A DNA stretch of 56,040 nt from Ophiosphaerella korrae (Eukaryota; Ascomycota; Dothideomycetes; Pleosporales; Phaeosphaeriaceae). The notes beneath the pieces were generated by a model. The model was not told the DNA's origin and searched no databases. It saw only the letters and a list, made by a program, of their open reading frames with translations. The stretch covers positions 1-56,040 of the forward strand of contig JALNQF010000272.1 in the NCBI GenBank assembly GCA_028456385.1. Reading direction: 5' to 3'. A program made the position numbers and the translations under genes. Below, piece after piece: positions 12,050 to 23,667 of the stretch (positions are counted from its first letter, which is position 1; each line of letters begins with the position of its first letter).

Positions 12050-14650
12050 TTATATAATCCTTAGGTTAAGGCTTTAGGCCTAGGGAACGTTGTTTTCTAA
12101 ATCCTAGTCTAAGTTAGGCTCTAGTTCTAGCTCTATATCTAGTTAGGAGTTATATTTAAAGAATTAGTCCTCTATTTCTATATCTATTTTAGAGTCTATT
12201 ACTATATAGGTAGCTATATAGTAGTTTATAGCGTTAGTAGGTATTTTAGATCTAGTAGCTTTTATTTATTTATAAGTAGTATAGTCTAGCTTCTTAATAC
12301 TTATCTTTCTATAGCCCTAGTATAAAATTATTTTAGAGTTCTTAGTTTTAATTATAGTAGCCCTTTTACTAGTTAAGTGTATTCCTCTAAATATACCTTC
12401 TAGTTATAGTTAATAGTATTTTAGTTCTTATAAAGTTATAGCTAGTTCTTCTTTAAAGTTTTATATCTACGCTCTTAGTTTAGCTCTTATAAGTACTAGG
12501 GTATAAAGCTAGGTTTACCTAGGGCTTATATTTAGGTTGTAATTATTTACTTTATTTTCTAATATTAAGATTATCTTTTAAAAATTAGTAGGGCTATTAT
12601 AGATACTAGGGGCGGTGCTAGTAGCCTCTTTAAGCTAGGGTTATAGTTTTTTTCGAAGGTAGATATTATATAGCTATAGGTTCTATTATAGTTTAAAGCT
12701 AATATTATTAAATTTAGAGAAGAATTTAGCTTATGCTAACTAGGCAGTTTTATAGATTAGTTAATCTAGTCTAAATTTAGCTATTTCTAGAGTTTTATAA
12801 CGTACTTCTCCTAATCCTACTATATTTATATTACTAAATTAGTAAAAAAGTGCAAAGAAATATATAAATTCTTCTTAGTATAAGTAAGTAATACTATTTA
12901 AGATAGTAAGGTATAGGCAAGCTAATCCTATATAGTAGCGTATAATAACATTAGCTTAGGTTTATAAGCTAATATATTTTTTTTTATTAGTAATAAAGTA
13001 ATTATATATAGACTTAATAAAGGATATAACGTCTATATAGCGTCTTATACCTAAAAATTATAGGGGTTTTATAGAGTAGTCTTCTTATTCTTTATACTAG
13101 TAAAAATTAAAGGCTAGCTCTTAGATACTAGTTAAGAAAAGAGTTAGGGTAAACTCTTCTTTATTAAAGATATAGTAGCTTACTACTAGTACTTAGGGTT
13201 TAAACTCTCTTTTAAAGAAGCTAGGTTACTAGCCTTATAGTAAGATCTTAGTATAGAGTAGTTCTATATCTTTCTACGCTAGTATATTAAAGTTAAAGGT
13301 TTCTAGCTTAGTTTATTTAGCTATTAGGTCTTCTTAGTAGATTACTACTTTGCGTAAGTAGTTATATTTTACTATAGCTTCTTCTTATAAGGCTTTATAC
13401 TAGGTAGCTCTTTAGCCTAAAGTATTATATTACTCTATAATATAGTTATAGTCTAGTAGTAATTACGCTAGGCGTTCTTAGAGTTAAGCTAATTAGTTAT
13501 CTTATTAAGAGAGTTATTTATCTAATTTACTTACTTTAGCTATAAGCCTCTAGTTTTATTTATTTACTACGTTAATTATATCTTATATCTAGGTGTTTAC
13601 AACTACTAGGTATAATACTATTCTAGCTAGAGTAAATTCTCTAAGAGATAAGTAATTACTAGGTTTATTATCCTTAATTCTCTAGTATAAAGTTAGTAGT
13701 AGGGTATAAAACAAGGATTAGAGCTTAGTAAACTTAGTAAGTAATTTCTTAAGTTTATCCTAAGATATAAAGACTATTCTTAGTAGTAAGTCTTTATTAA
13801 TTATAGCGTTTAATAGTAAGTTATCTCTTAGCTCTTCTAAGATCTTAAGCTTAGGTGTAGGCTAGAGTAATAATACTTAGCTAATATTTAGTTAGGCGTT
13901 ATTAATTAAGTTATTTAATATAGTCTAGTTATTAAAAGAGACCTTAGTAACTAGTCTATACCTTAAGGGGCTACCTTAGTTAAAAGGGGTAGGGTCTATA
14001 TCTAAGTTAAATTCTTCTATAATAGGTTAGTTAGGAGTAGCTAAGTCTATTATAGAGCTATTAGCTAAGAAGTTACCTAGTACTTATTAGAGAATTATAT
14101 TAGGTTAGAAATTAAGTTTACTAGGTAGTCTTAGCTAAATAAAGGATTTAAGGTCTATTACCTATTTTCTTTTATCTTTCTATAAAAGAGTCTTAAAATA
14201 TTATTAGAAGTTACTTAGTACTTTTTTTATTAGAGTAGTTAGTATAGTAAGTCTTTAGGTCTATTTTTCTAGGGACCTAGTTCTAGCGCGTATTTTATAG
14301 ATTTTTTATAGTATAGTAGCTCTAAAGCGTTCTCTTAGTTCTTTACTAGATCTATAGTCTACTATTTATAGCGTATCTTTATCTTATAAGTATACTTAGT
14401 TTAAGTAATAAAGAGGTTATAAGCTAGTATTATTTTAGTTTAAGAAGCTAGCTTTTAAGAAGATAGAAGATTTTTTATATAACTAAGTTATAGTATAATA
14501 AGCTAAGTTATAGTAGTTATATACTATATTAGTAAGTTTAGCTATTAGTTTATAGAGATTTAGATCTTTAGCGCTAGCTAGTAAAAGTTTTAGTAAGGTT
14601 TAGGGCACTTTATTACTTAGTTCTTGCAAATTAAGTACTAGTAATTTACG
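12050..14650 (-). pseudogene. Gag-like N-terminal region of Gypsy F
   Basis: Long minus-strand frames rich in Lys, Glu, Leu and Phe run through this region when TAG/TAA are ignored. An example is the segment around 12.9-13.4 kb with EELAFNFY and RRYIDVISFIKS. The position upstream of protease indicates Gag. I do not see a CCHC knuckle, so assignment rests on position. The frame cannot be followed without breaks, and the start is not identified. Confidence 0.45.
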
Positions 14651-15030
14651 TAAGTTTAGGCGTCTTTTCTTTTCCTAGTACTACTACCTAGGTTTAATAC
14701 CTAGTATAAGTACGCCCTTACCTAGGTATATATAGTAGGTGTAAGCTAAAGCTTTATAACCTATAAGGTAGTTAAACTACTTTTCTTTAGTACGTATTTT
14801 TTTCTAGAATATTAGCGCTAGTACTAGTAAAAAAGGAGCGCTAGAAACCTTAACTAGAACTATAATATAGTAAACTTAAGGGGCTACCTAGCGCGCTATA
14901 GCTAAGGTAGGATCTAATTCCTAGTAGTGTAGTTCTTTTTAGCTAGCTAGGCTTAATTAAGAGTTAGCTATAATTAGCTATCTTATAGTAACTCTAGCAT
15001 AAGTAAGAAAGCTACTAGCGTAGTTCTAGG
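14650..15030. other. Unresolved junction between Gypsy F and Copia G
   Basis: Minus-strand F similarity fades left of here, and weak similarity to the Copia gag of E and H begins near 15.03 kb. The F 5' LTR should lie in this stretch if F is complete, but no terminal TG..CA pair or TSD can be recognised. F may have inserted into the Copia gag, with the rest of that Copia outside the window, or the two may be joined by a rearrangement. Confidence 0.4.
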
Positions 15031-15078
15031 TTATAGAAAGGCCTATAAAAGTAAAATATTTATAGAGATCTACTATTA

Positions 15079-15315
15079 TATAAAGTAGACTTTACGCAAG
15101 ATAACTTAATAAGGTAGTTTTAATAATTAACTAAAAAGAGTAAATAGTAGATAAAGCTATCTAAGTAAGTACTAGGTATATATACCTAGTAGCTTACTAA
15201 GCGCTAACTAAAAGTAGAAAGGTAGTTAAATATTAGTAAGTTTATAATATTAGTAAGTTGTAAACTTACTAATATTAGTATAAAAATAAAAGATATAAGG
15301 GATAACTCTCTTATA
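15079..15315 (-). mobile_element. Small TIR element (MITE-like), copy 1
   Basis: A 237-bp element, inverse complement of the copies at 54813-55110 and 55779-56040. The ends are TATAAAGTAGAC and its approximate inverse CTCTTATA. It contains the shared core CTAGGTATATATACCTAG (a perfect palindrome) and two copies of the 17-bp unit (AGTAAGTT at 15235 and 15252). It interrupts the Copia G gag. A TSD is not clear for this copy. It has no coding capacity. Confidence 0.8.
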
Positions 15316-15796
15316 ATAATAGTAACTTATCCTCTTAAGTTAAGGAAAAATAGGGCTACTTTTATAGTTAATAATACCTTAGTAGAACTTACTACTAGTA
15401 GTATATCTACTTAAAGTAAGATAAAGGACGCCTCTCTTACTAAATACGCGCTACTTAATACTTATAGTAGATTAAATAGGCGAAAACCCTAGAGTTAGCG
15501 TAGAAGTAATTCTAATACTAAATAATTAACTAATTAAGCTAAAGTAAATAAACAATTCCCTACTTATAATAAATAATTCTATAACTTTAGAGACTACTAC
15601 TATATCTATCTAAATAAAGCTCCTTAATATTAGAATCTAAAAAAGACTCCACAAGAGCTTATTAATTATAAGTATAAATATAATACTATACTTTAAAGGC
15701 TTATTAGATAATACTCTAAATCTTAAATAAAGTAATCTTAAACTCCTATACCTAAATCTTAAGATAACTAACTAGAAAGCTAGAAAATATTAAGTA
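15316..15796 (+). pseudogene. C-terminal Gag of Copia G
   Basis: The frame contains the Copia Gag end: a Ser/Thr stretch encoded around 15350-15430, then a degraded zinc-knuckle region near 15540-15650 (YYIYLNKAP, corresponding to YYIHPDKAP-like sequence after the knuckle), then KELINYKYKYNT. The same segments occur in E (23668-24060, minus) and H (50540-50900). It runs directly into pol after the Tc1/mariner insertion. Confidence 0.75.
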
Positions 15797-17124
15797 TAGT
15801 TATAGGACAAAAGTTTAGCTCGCGAAGTAATACGTTAATACGCCCCTTATTAACACCTAACCTCTAAACAACTCCTAAAATACTACAACGCTGTTAATTT
15901 AGCTAGGAAATAAGTAGTAATATAAGAATAGCTACTTAATTAACTCTAGAGTAACGTATAAAAATTATTGCAAAGTTAGAGGTAAGGTATAGCGTAAAAG
16001 AGTTAGTAGAAGAATTTCGCGTTACTCTTAAATATATATATAACACCTTATAACAATAGTAGCTCTACTACACTATAAAGGACCTACCCTAATCTAGGCG
16101 TTGTAAGATACTATCGCAACGCAATAAGTAAGTACTATTTTAAATAGCTTAAAAATATCCTAAGATAGAGTATAAGTAGCTCTTTAAAGAAGCTACCCTT
16201 ACTAAACAAATATTAGCTAAAACTACGTATAGAGCGCTTAAGAGATATAACCTAAAGAACTTTAGATATAAGCGTAGACCTAAGATTACTTAATTTATAG
16301 TAGGGAGAAAGAGAGTATAAAAGAAGAAGTAGTAGTATTTTAACTAGAAGAAGAAAACTATACGCTTCTCTAATAAGTGTTCTATTTAGAAAGGCTTTAG
16401 TACTAACTAGGAGTAGTACTTCTACTATCTTTATAAGAAATAGAGGTATAAGATAATAGAAGAGTATAATACGTTACGTCCTCTTACGTAGATAGTATAG
16501 GAGTTAATCTAGATTAATAAGAGGAGGAGGGTATAGAAGAGCCTACTAGTAGTTATAGAGAGAGACCCTAATACCTACTATAATAGCTACTTAGCTTAGA
16601 GTTATATCTAGGTACTAGAGAAAGGCTTCCTCTATAATTATTAGAGAGGTAATCTATTCTAGTAAGATAATACGCGCATATACACTACGTAAGTAACTAG
16701 TAACTAGTTATAGAGGTATTATATAAACGTTATTAACTTTCTATTCTACTTACTAGACTTTAACTCTATTAAGTATATATAGTAAGTACTTAAAAGGAAG
16801 GTATATAAGCTTTACCTAGGACTAGCTATAATTAGTAAGTCTATAGAGGACTAGGAGCGACTATATAAGGTATTAAAGGAGGCGTAGAAAAAGATCTCTA
16901 ATTTGTATATTAAGGCGCTTATTCTATCTATACTATAGCGCCTTACTACTATAAGGCGTACGCATAGTTATTAAATAAAATATTAAGTTTTTTATAATAA
17001 AATAATACCTCTTTTATATTACTATAACTTCTAGGTAGTAAGTAATAGTAAGGTATAGAGCTATATTAAGATATTTAAACCTTGTATTTAGCTATTAGTA
17101 AACTAAACTTTTATCCTAGTACTA
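15797..17124 (+). mobile_element. Tc1/mariner element 1 inside Copia G
   Basis: A 1328-bp element between TA dinucleotides (15795-15796 and 17125-17126). Its 22-bp terminal inverted repeats are TAGTTATAGGACAAAAG... and, inverted at the right end, TAGTACTAGGATAAAAG...; they match at 19 of 22 positions, and both continue TTTAG. Copia sequence resumes at once on the right side when compared with Copia H near 50998, which fixes the boundaries. It encodes a DDE transposase relic. Confidence 0.9.
15910..16974 (+). pseudogene. Tc1/mariner (IS630-type) transposase relic 1
   Basis: A single plus-strand frame, once TAG and TAA are read as Trp/Gln, ends at TAA 16972-16974. An N-terminal helix-turn-helix region (KELVEEFRVTLKYIYNTL) is followed by a DDE_3 catalytic domain. 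The first acidic motif near 16370 reads FSNKCSI, with Asp now Asn and Glu now Lys. The second, at 16666, keeps Asp in DNARIYTT. The third, near 16750, reads LLDFNSIKYI against the family PDFNPIExI, so the final Glu is Lys. The transposase is inactive by RIP. About 350 residues is normal for the family. Confidence 0.9.
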
Positions 17125-19049
17125 TATTAAAAGCACCTTTACTACTAAGACAATAATAAATACCTATAATAACTATCTACTATAGAATTCCTATATCCTA
17201 GACTTTAGTTTAACCTACTATATTATAAATAACCCTACTTGTGTATACATCTATTACCTACTAATACCTAATAATTATATATAGGTAGGTAAGTTAAAGA
17301 TATAAATAAAAGGATATAGATCTCTTAATATTACGCTAAGAAACTAATCTAAAGAAAGTATACTAGCTATATACTTAGATATTTTATATAACCTAGTCTC
17401 TTTTTAACTACTTTAGTAGAGAGTAATATAGTAAAATACTTAATCTAAACTAACTACTCTAAATAAACTTAATGGATAAATAATTAGAGACCTTACTAAG
17501 ATCTATAGTTAATAGGTACTAAAGTATTATCTACTATATAAGTTACTATACTAAATAGCGTACTATACCTACAAACCTTAGACTACTAGAGTACTAGTAC
17601 TACTATAGTATAAGAGACTTAGCTACTTAAGACTAGCTATAATTAAATACTTTATCTAGTAAGCTTAAGGGGTGCGTATAAAAAGAGTATTAATAGTTTA
17701 GTATAATATATATAGTAAAGCTAAGATAAAATAGTAAATTAGCTATACGCTAAGAATTAGATATAAAAGACTAGGAGAAAGACTTTCTATTAACTTCTAC
17801 TTATATTAAGTATAAAGCGTTACTAAAAAGAAAAGCTAGATACTTATTACTAATAAGTACTTCAAGCTATAGTAAGACTTTTACTTTACTAATAACTAGC
17901 TAGCTAAATAAATTATTAAAGTACTATTAAACTTAATCTTCTTCTTAAAGAATTAGTATAGTATCTTAGTTAAAGTAATTAAAGCTAATAATAAGATTAT
18001 ATTAGTAAAACTAGAAGTCTAGTGTTATTTAAACTTATAAGGTATTACTATTAAACCTTTAGCTCTAGATACTTAAGCCTAGAATAGAAAAGCTAAGCGC
18101 GCTAAAAGAATTAATAAAGAAAAAGCACGTACTATATAACTTAACGCAAATTTACTATAGAAACTTTAGCCTAAAATTATATAGGCTTAAGTCTACTCCT
18201 ATAATTATACTCTAAGTTACTTAAATAACTAGAAGATACTATATAGAGTATTCTTTACAAAAGTTACTAAGAACTAAAGAATTATAGTATTAAAAAGAAA
18301 GCTAAGCTTAGCTTACTTAAAAGTATATAGTTAGAAACCTTTTATAATAACTTAATTTAAAAGCCTAGATTAGTTACCTTATAAGATATATATTATTAAA
18401 TATCTACTAAATCTAAGTACTATCTATAGCTAAAGTAATAAGTATATAAGATATAATCTTTAATAAGTAAATAATCTTTAATAGTAAAATAGAAGACTTA
18501 ATAGTTAATTTTATATATTAAATACTAGAAGAGATCGCTACTTAAATTAAAATAATTAAGCTCTTAGTACTAGTATATAAGCTAGAAATAGAGTCTTTCT
18601 ATAAAGATAATACTAAGTTAGATATATCTATAAATAATAATAAAGTAAATCTACTTAGCTACTACTATAGAAGAAAGATTGTAGACTACTATCTAACTCC
18701 TCTACTATCTCTACTTCTAGTAGTACTACTAGCCTATTTACTAACTAGAAATTAACTAGAGTTAATAGTATATAATAACTATAGCTTATCTAAAACTATA
18801 CTATAAGTAGTAGCTTTTATAGCTAGTACTTAGGTAAGTAACTTTAGAAAATACTAAAGAGAGCTTATAGATAAAGCTAAGATAAAAAAGATACTTATAA
18901 AAAGCTAAAAGCTTTACTATAATTAACTCTTATTACTACTCTTATACTAAACAAACTTAGATAGCTATCTAATAGGCGAATTATTTAAGGAAGCTAAGTT
19001 AACCTACCTAACTAGCTATTACTAGATAAGATTATAGACTAAAGTACTA
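17125..19049 (+). pseudogene. Protease/integrase part of Copia G pol
   Basis: The plus-strand frame with RIP stops carries a protease-like start (YYIINNPTC-like near 17220) and a GAG-pre-integrase motif at about 17597-17690 (YKRLSYL.LAIIKY, for HKRLGHLGL...). The Copia integrase core and its C-terminal extension follow, to about 18.9 kb. It aligns throughout with Copia H (51.0-52.97 kb) and with E on the other strand. It stops at AAAGTAC-TA where Tc1/mariner element 2 begins, leaving no RT or RNase H. Confidence 0.85.
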
Positions 19050-19247
19050 CAGTAGGGTAATATAGAAAAAAAGCTTAAAAAAAAGTTATAGTTTTTTACT
19101 AGTAATAACTCTACGAATAAAATAGCTAAAAATAAAAGTAAATATAAATCTAAAAGAAAATATTAAAGTTATTATTTTAGAGTACTACGTTTTTAATTAC
19201 TAAGTAGATAAGAGCTAAGATTTAAACTATTTAGAGGACTTTTTTTT
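19050..19247. repeat. Left TIR of Tc1/mariner element 2
   Basis: 198 bp, matched by the inverse complement of 20955-21154. Shared words include AATAACTCTACGAATAAAATAG and GTTTAGAGGAC-type ends with RIP substitutions. The right copy keeps more TG and CA, for example GTTTAGAGGAC against ATTTAGAGGAC on the left. Confidence 0.85.
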
Positions 19248-19459
19248 AAGCTAACTTTAAAGCTTAATAATTTTTTATTTTTAGTATCTTTTTCTATTAT
19301 ATTTTAGTATAAGTTAGATATATATAATTAAATTAATATAGTTAAGTTATACGTAATTCTAAAAATTTAAAGAGTAGATATTAAGTAAAAGATATAAAAA
19401 GAAACTTTTAGTAAAAACTTATATATATAAGCTATAACTAATTAGTATTAATACTTAGT

Positions 19460-20640
19460 AGAATAATGTTTAGCTAGTATATAGTCCTAGTAACATTTTT
19501 TTCTTAATTATATAGATTTTTCTATAGATTCTTATAATATAAGCGCTTCTTTTTCTTTTTTTACTATATTACACGATTCTACTACTATACAAGTAGTTTA
19601 TATAGGAAAATTTCTTTAACATCTTTTAATTAGTTTATTTTTATATAAATTCTATATATTTTTAAGAAGGTTTAGATCTAGACTATAAGCTAGGTAAAGA
19701 AAGAGTTTAATACTATTTCTCTTAAACTAATTAATAATAGTAGCAGCTTTATAAATTCTACTAGTATCTTATAAATATATCTACCCTAGTATCCTAGTTA
19801 GTTATTTATAACTTTAGATAGAAGATCTATTAACAAGTTCTTTTATAATTATAAAAAAACAGCCTAAAATAGAGTTATATAACTTATATATTTTAATATA
19901 CTTTTTAAGATACTTATTAAGTACTATATAGATATAGTAAGTATAACGAATAGGACTAGTATTAATTAGGACCTAAATAAACTCTAGGTCTAATATTCTT
20001 CCTATCTAAATTTCTCCTTATACTTAGATATTTATTTCCTTACGTAATATAATAGTTAGTAAGCTAGCTATAATACTATAATTAAAACGAAAATATCTTA
20101 GAAAAAGAATAGAATATTATAACCTATTAGAATATTTTTAAAACTTATTTCTATTTAATATAAAGACTATTTCTACTCTAACTCTTTTTTTACACTATTT
20201 TTAGTAATATTTTATCCTATCTCCCTTCTATATCTTAAAATATATATTTTTTACTATTAATCTAATTATTTTATAGCTTTTTTAGCTACTCTTTATAATA
20301 GTAGACACTTTTTTAGTATTTTATTTATTAATTAGGAGCTTTTTATTAGTAATATTAATTATATAGCTTTTTTCCTTAATAAATATTTGGAAGCTCCTAA
20401 TAAAGATATTAATATTATTTTTAAATAATAATCTCGTATTAGTCTTCCTAGGATTCCTTATTAAATCTCTATTTAGTAATTTTATTAATCTTAATTTTAA
20501 CCTAGTAATATACCTTTATATTACTTAGCTAATAGAGGGTAAATAACTATTTTTTTTATAAATTTACTTAATAGTATTATTAATAAATATATTCTATCTA
20601 TTAAAGATAGTAGTAATAGTAAGTAGAAGTATATTAGAAG
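19460..20640 (-). pseudogene. Tc1/mariner transposase relic 2
   Basis: The minus-strand translation contains the diagnostic C-terminal motif near 19690-19720. It reads LYLAYSLDLNLLKNI and corresponds to PAYSPDLNPIENIW of Tc1/mariner enzymes, where the Glu is the third catalytic residue (here Lys). Upstream segments include a basic N-terminal stretch near 20400 (RNPRKTNTRLLFK) and a catalytic-domain stretch near 20050-20150. The sequence differs clearly from relic 1, so this is another family. Start and end are approximate. Confidence 0.75.
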
Positions 20641-20954
20641 ATTAAAGTACGTTAACTTTAGGTTTAAATTTTAAGAAGTTTATCGTTAGTTATTAAGGAT
20701 TTAGAAGAGATATAGAAAAAATAAGATAAGGAGTTATTTTATCCTTAATAGACTAATAAATTAGTAGTCTATTTAGTAAGTTTAGCTTATAAAATAAAGT
20801 TATTACTTTTTTCTATTTAAAATAACTAAATAAGTAGATAACAAATATTCTACAAAAATTAGAAATATAATCTCTACTAGCCTACTAAAGACTATATAAA
20901 ATAAAAATAGAATTTTATAGGCTAATAAAAAAGTTCTATTAGGTTGAATTTTAC

Positions 20955-21154
20955 AAAAAAAAAGTCCTCTAAACAGTTCAAATCCTAGCTTTTATTTACT
21001 TAGTAATTAAAATCCGTTGTAAGCTAAATTATACTCCTAGATATTTTCTTTAAGATGTATATTCGCTTATATTTTTAGCTATTTTATTCGTAGAGTTATT
21101 ACTAGTTAAAAACTAGAACTTTTTGTTAGGCTTTTTTTCTATATTACCCTACTA
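20955..21154. repeat. Right TIR of Tc1/mariner element 2
   Basis: A 200-bp inverse partner of 19050-19247. It starts with nine A residues followed by GTCCTCTAAAC and ends CCCTACTA. It is less RIP-damaged than the left copy. Confidence 0.85.
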
Positions 21155-23193
21155 AAGTACTTTAGTCTATAATCTTATCTAGTAGTAACTAGTTAGGTAG
21201 ACTTACTTAGCTTCCTTAAATAGTTCGCCTATTAGATAGCTGTCTAGGTTTGTTTAGTATAAAGGTAATAATAGGAGTTAATTATAGTAAAGCTTTAGTC
21301 TTTTTACGAGTATCTTTTTTATCTTAGCTTTATCTAATAGCTCTCCTTAATACTTTCTAAAGTTACCTACTTAAGTACTAGCTATAAAAGCTACTACTTA
21401 TAGTATAGTTTTAGATAAGCTATAGTTATTATATACTATTAGCTCTAGTTAATCTCTAGTTATTAAACTAGCTAGTAGTGCTACTAGAGGTAAAGATAGT
21501 AGAGGAGTTAGATAGTAGTCTATAATCTTCCTTCTATAGTAGTAGCTAGGTAGATCTACTTTGTTATTATTTATAGATATATCTAATTTAGTATTATCTT
21601 TATAGAAAGACTCTATTTCTAGCTTGTATAATAGTACTAAGAGTTTAATCGTTCTAATATACGTTATAATTTCTTTAAGTATTTAATATATAAGATTATC
21701 TATTAGATCTTCTATTTTACTATTAAAGATTATTTACTTGTTAAAGATTATATCTTATATACTTATTACCTTAGCTATAGATAGTACCTAGATCTAGTAG
21801 ATATTTAATAACTAGTATCCTACTAGGTAACTAATCTAAGCTTTTAGATTAAGTTGTTATAGCCTTAATTTACTACAATACGTATTATTAGTTATTACAA
21901 AGGCCTTGCAACTATATACTTTTAAGTAAGCTAGGCTTAGCTTTCTAAGTAATACTATAATTACTTAGTTCTTAGCTACTTTTATAAAGAATACTTTCTA
22001 TATTGTCTTCTAGTTATTTAAGTAACTTAGCGTTTAATTATATAGGTAGACTCTAGCCTATATAATTTTAGGCTAAAGTTCCTATAGTAAGTTTACGTTA
22101 AGTTATATAGTACGTAACTTTTCTTTATTAATTCTTCTAGCGCGCTTAGCTCCTCTATTTTAGGCTTAAGTATCTAGAGCTAAAGGTTTAATAGTAATAC
22201 CTTACAAGTTTAACTAGCGCTAGACCTCTAGTTTTATCGTTGTAATCTTGTTATTAGCTTTAACTACCTTAACTAAGATACTATACTAAATCTTTAAGAA
22301 GTAGATTAGGTTTAATAGCGCCTTAATAATTAATTTAGCTAGCTAGTTATTAGTAAAGTAGAAGTCTTATTATAACTTTAAATACTTATTTATAACAAGT
22401 ATCTAGCTTTTCTCTTTAGTAATACTTTGTACTTTATATAAATAGAAGTTAATAGAGAGTCTTTCTTTTAGTCTTTTATAACTAATTCTTAGTATATAAC
22501 TAACATACTACTTTATCTTAGCTTTACTATATACGTTATACTAGACTATAGATACTTCTTTTATATATACCCCTTAAGCTTACTAGATAAGATATTTAAT
22601 TATAGCTAGACTAAGATAGCTAAGTCTCTTATACTATAGTAGTACTAGTACTCTTATAGTTTAAACCTTATAGGTATAGTATACTACTTAGTACTATAGA
22701 TTATATAGTAGATAATACTCTAGTACCTATTAACTATAAATCTTAGTAAGCTCTCTAATTGTTTATCTATTAGGCTTGTTTAGAGTTATTAGTTTAGATT
22801 AAGTATTCTACTATATTTCTTTCTACTAAAGTAGTTAGAAAGAGACTAGGTTATATAGAATGTCTAGGTATATAGCTATATTATATAGAGTTAGCTTTCT
22901 TTCTCCTAATTAGTTTATTAGCGTAATTATAATTAATCTATATCCTTTTACTTATATTTTAGACATACCTACCTATATATAATTATTTAGTATAGGTAGG
23001 TAGTAGTTAGATACCTAAGTAAGATTATTTATAATATAGTAAGTTAAGCTAAAGTCTAAAATAAAAGAGTTTTAGAGTAGATAGCTATTAAGGCTTATTA
23101 TAGTAAAGATACTTTTAATCTCTAATATTTACTAGCCTTCTAGTTAATAATCTTCTTCTATAAAACCTAGAGTTAGTAATTTCTTTATCTAGG
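21155..23193 (-). pseudogene. Protease/integrase part of Copia E pol
   Basis: The inverse complement of this stretch runs parallel to Copia G (17125-19049) and Copia H (51.0-52.97 kb). Reading in element direction: a protease-like region near 23.0-23.1 kb, a GAG-pre-integrase motif near 22.58-22.66 kb, then integrase and its long C-terminal extension. The frame is full of former Trp/Gln stops. The inner end at AAAGTAC mirrors that of G. Confidence 0.85.
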
Positions 23194-23667
23194 TGTTAGA
23201 TTTTATAGGAAGTTATAGTAGTTTAATAAAAAGGCTTTTTTATAATAGCTATATAAGGGCCTTATTAGAGAGGGATACTAAGGCTTTTAGAAAAGCCCTT
23301 TTTTAGATTAATTACCTATAACTTGATAGCACTAGGTATAAACTAAGTCGAGTTTTTTTTTCTATCTATCTCTAGCCCTACGCTCTATATATATATCTAC
23401 GATGCGGTAGTCTTAGCTAGGTCTCTCGAGATAGTAGCTAGCTAGATCCTTAACACTCCTTCTATTTAAGTGCTAGTTTCTTTATTATATTAGTTGTACT
23501 AACGTAGTCTATCTCCTTGCATGTAAGATTCTTTATTTAATTGCTTTGTTTGTAAAGGTCGAGGCTGTAATCCTTTTAGCTATAGTAAGGTTAGTAGCTT
23601 AGCGATCGCACATATAATCGCGCATCTAATCGCGTATCGAGTATCTAATCGTGCAACTTATCTAACA
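23194..23667 (-). repeat. Solo Copia LTR nested in Copia E
   Basis: A 474-bp LTR starting TGTTAGATTTTATAGG and ending TATCTAACA, flanked on both sides by the perfect 5-bp duplication CTAGG (23189-23193 and 23668-23672). Copia E coding sequence continues across it. This is what remains after recombination between two LTRs of an inserted Copia of the same family. It keeps CA and TG (for example GCGATCGCACATATAATCG) that the E LTR has lost, so it is less RIP-damaged. Confidence 0.9.

Larger units (their letters stand above)
1..14950 (-). mobile_element. Gypsy/chromovirus element F, split by element A
   Basis: Parts at 1-2582 and 9612 to about 14950 form one minus-strand LTR retrotransposon. Reading in its own direction the order is Gag-like region, protease, RT, RNase H, (insertion of A), integrase, chromodomain. 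The two parts meet at the 5-bp TSD TTATT of element A. No LTR of F is identified: the left one may lie outside the window, and the right boundary, near 14.95-15.03 kb, is not resolved. Its protein sequence and non-coding regions differ from A-D, so it is a separate family. The span includes A (2583-9611), which is not part of F. Confidence 0.8.
15030..19049 (+). mobile_element. Copia fragment G (left arm of an inverted repeat)
   Basis: A plus-strand Copia relic with the end of gag (15316-15796), then pol up to 19049. It is interrupted by a TIR element (15079-15315) and a Tc1/mariner element (15797-17124). Pol matches the Copia H sequence at about 51.0-52.97 kb and, inverted, Copia E at 21155-23193. 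It stops exactly at the TA where the second Tc1/mariner element begins, so RT, RNase H and the 3' LTR are missing. Its 5' LTR is not seen. Confidence 0.85.
19050..21154 (-). mobile_element. Tc1/mariner element 2 with 200-bp TIRs
   Basis: A 2105-bp element whose ends read CAGTAGGG and, at the right, CCCTACTA (CAGTAGGG inverted with one RIP change). The terminal inverted repeats are long: 19050-19247 and 20955-21154. Each ends inward in GAGGAC followed by a poly-T run (plus-strand view at the left). TA flanks the left end (19048-19049); the right side reads AA. The flanks on both sides are the same Copia segment in opposite orientation, so the element is the centre of an inverted repeat. The transposase lies on the minus strand. 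Confidence 0.85.

Noticed and set aside
15797..15804. A Tc1/mariner boundary at 15805 next to TA 15803-15804
   Set aside because: Comparison with uninterrupted Copia H and the longer TIR match place the boundary eight bases further out, at 15797.
20970..20985. AGTTCAAATCC, similar to a Pol III B box, in the right TIR of Tc1/mariner element 2
   Set aside because: No matching A box or tRNA fold is visible upstream, and the other TIR lacks the motif.
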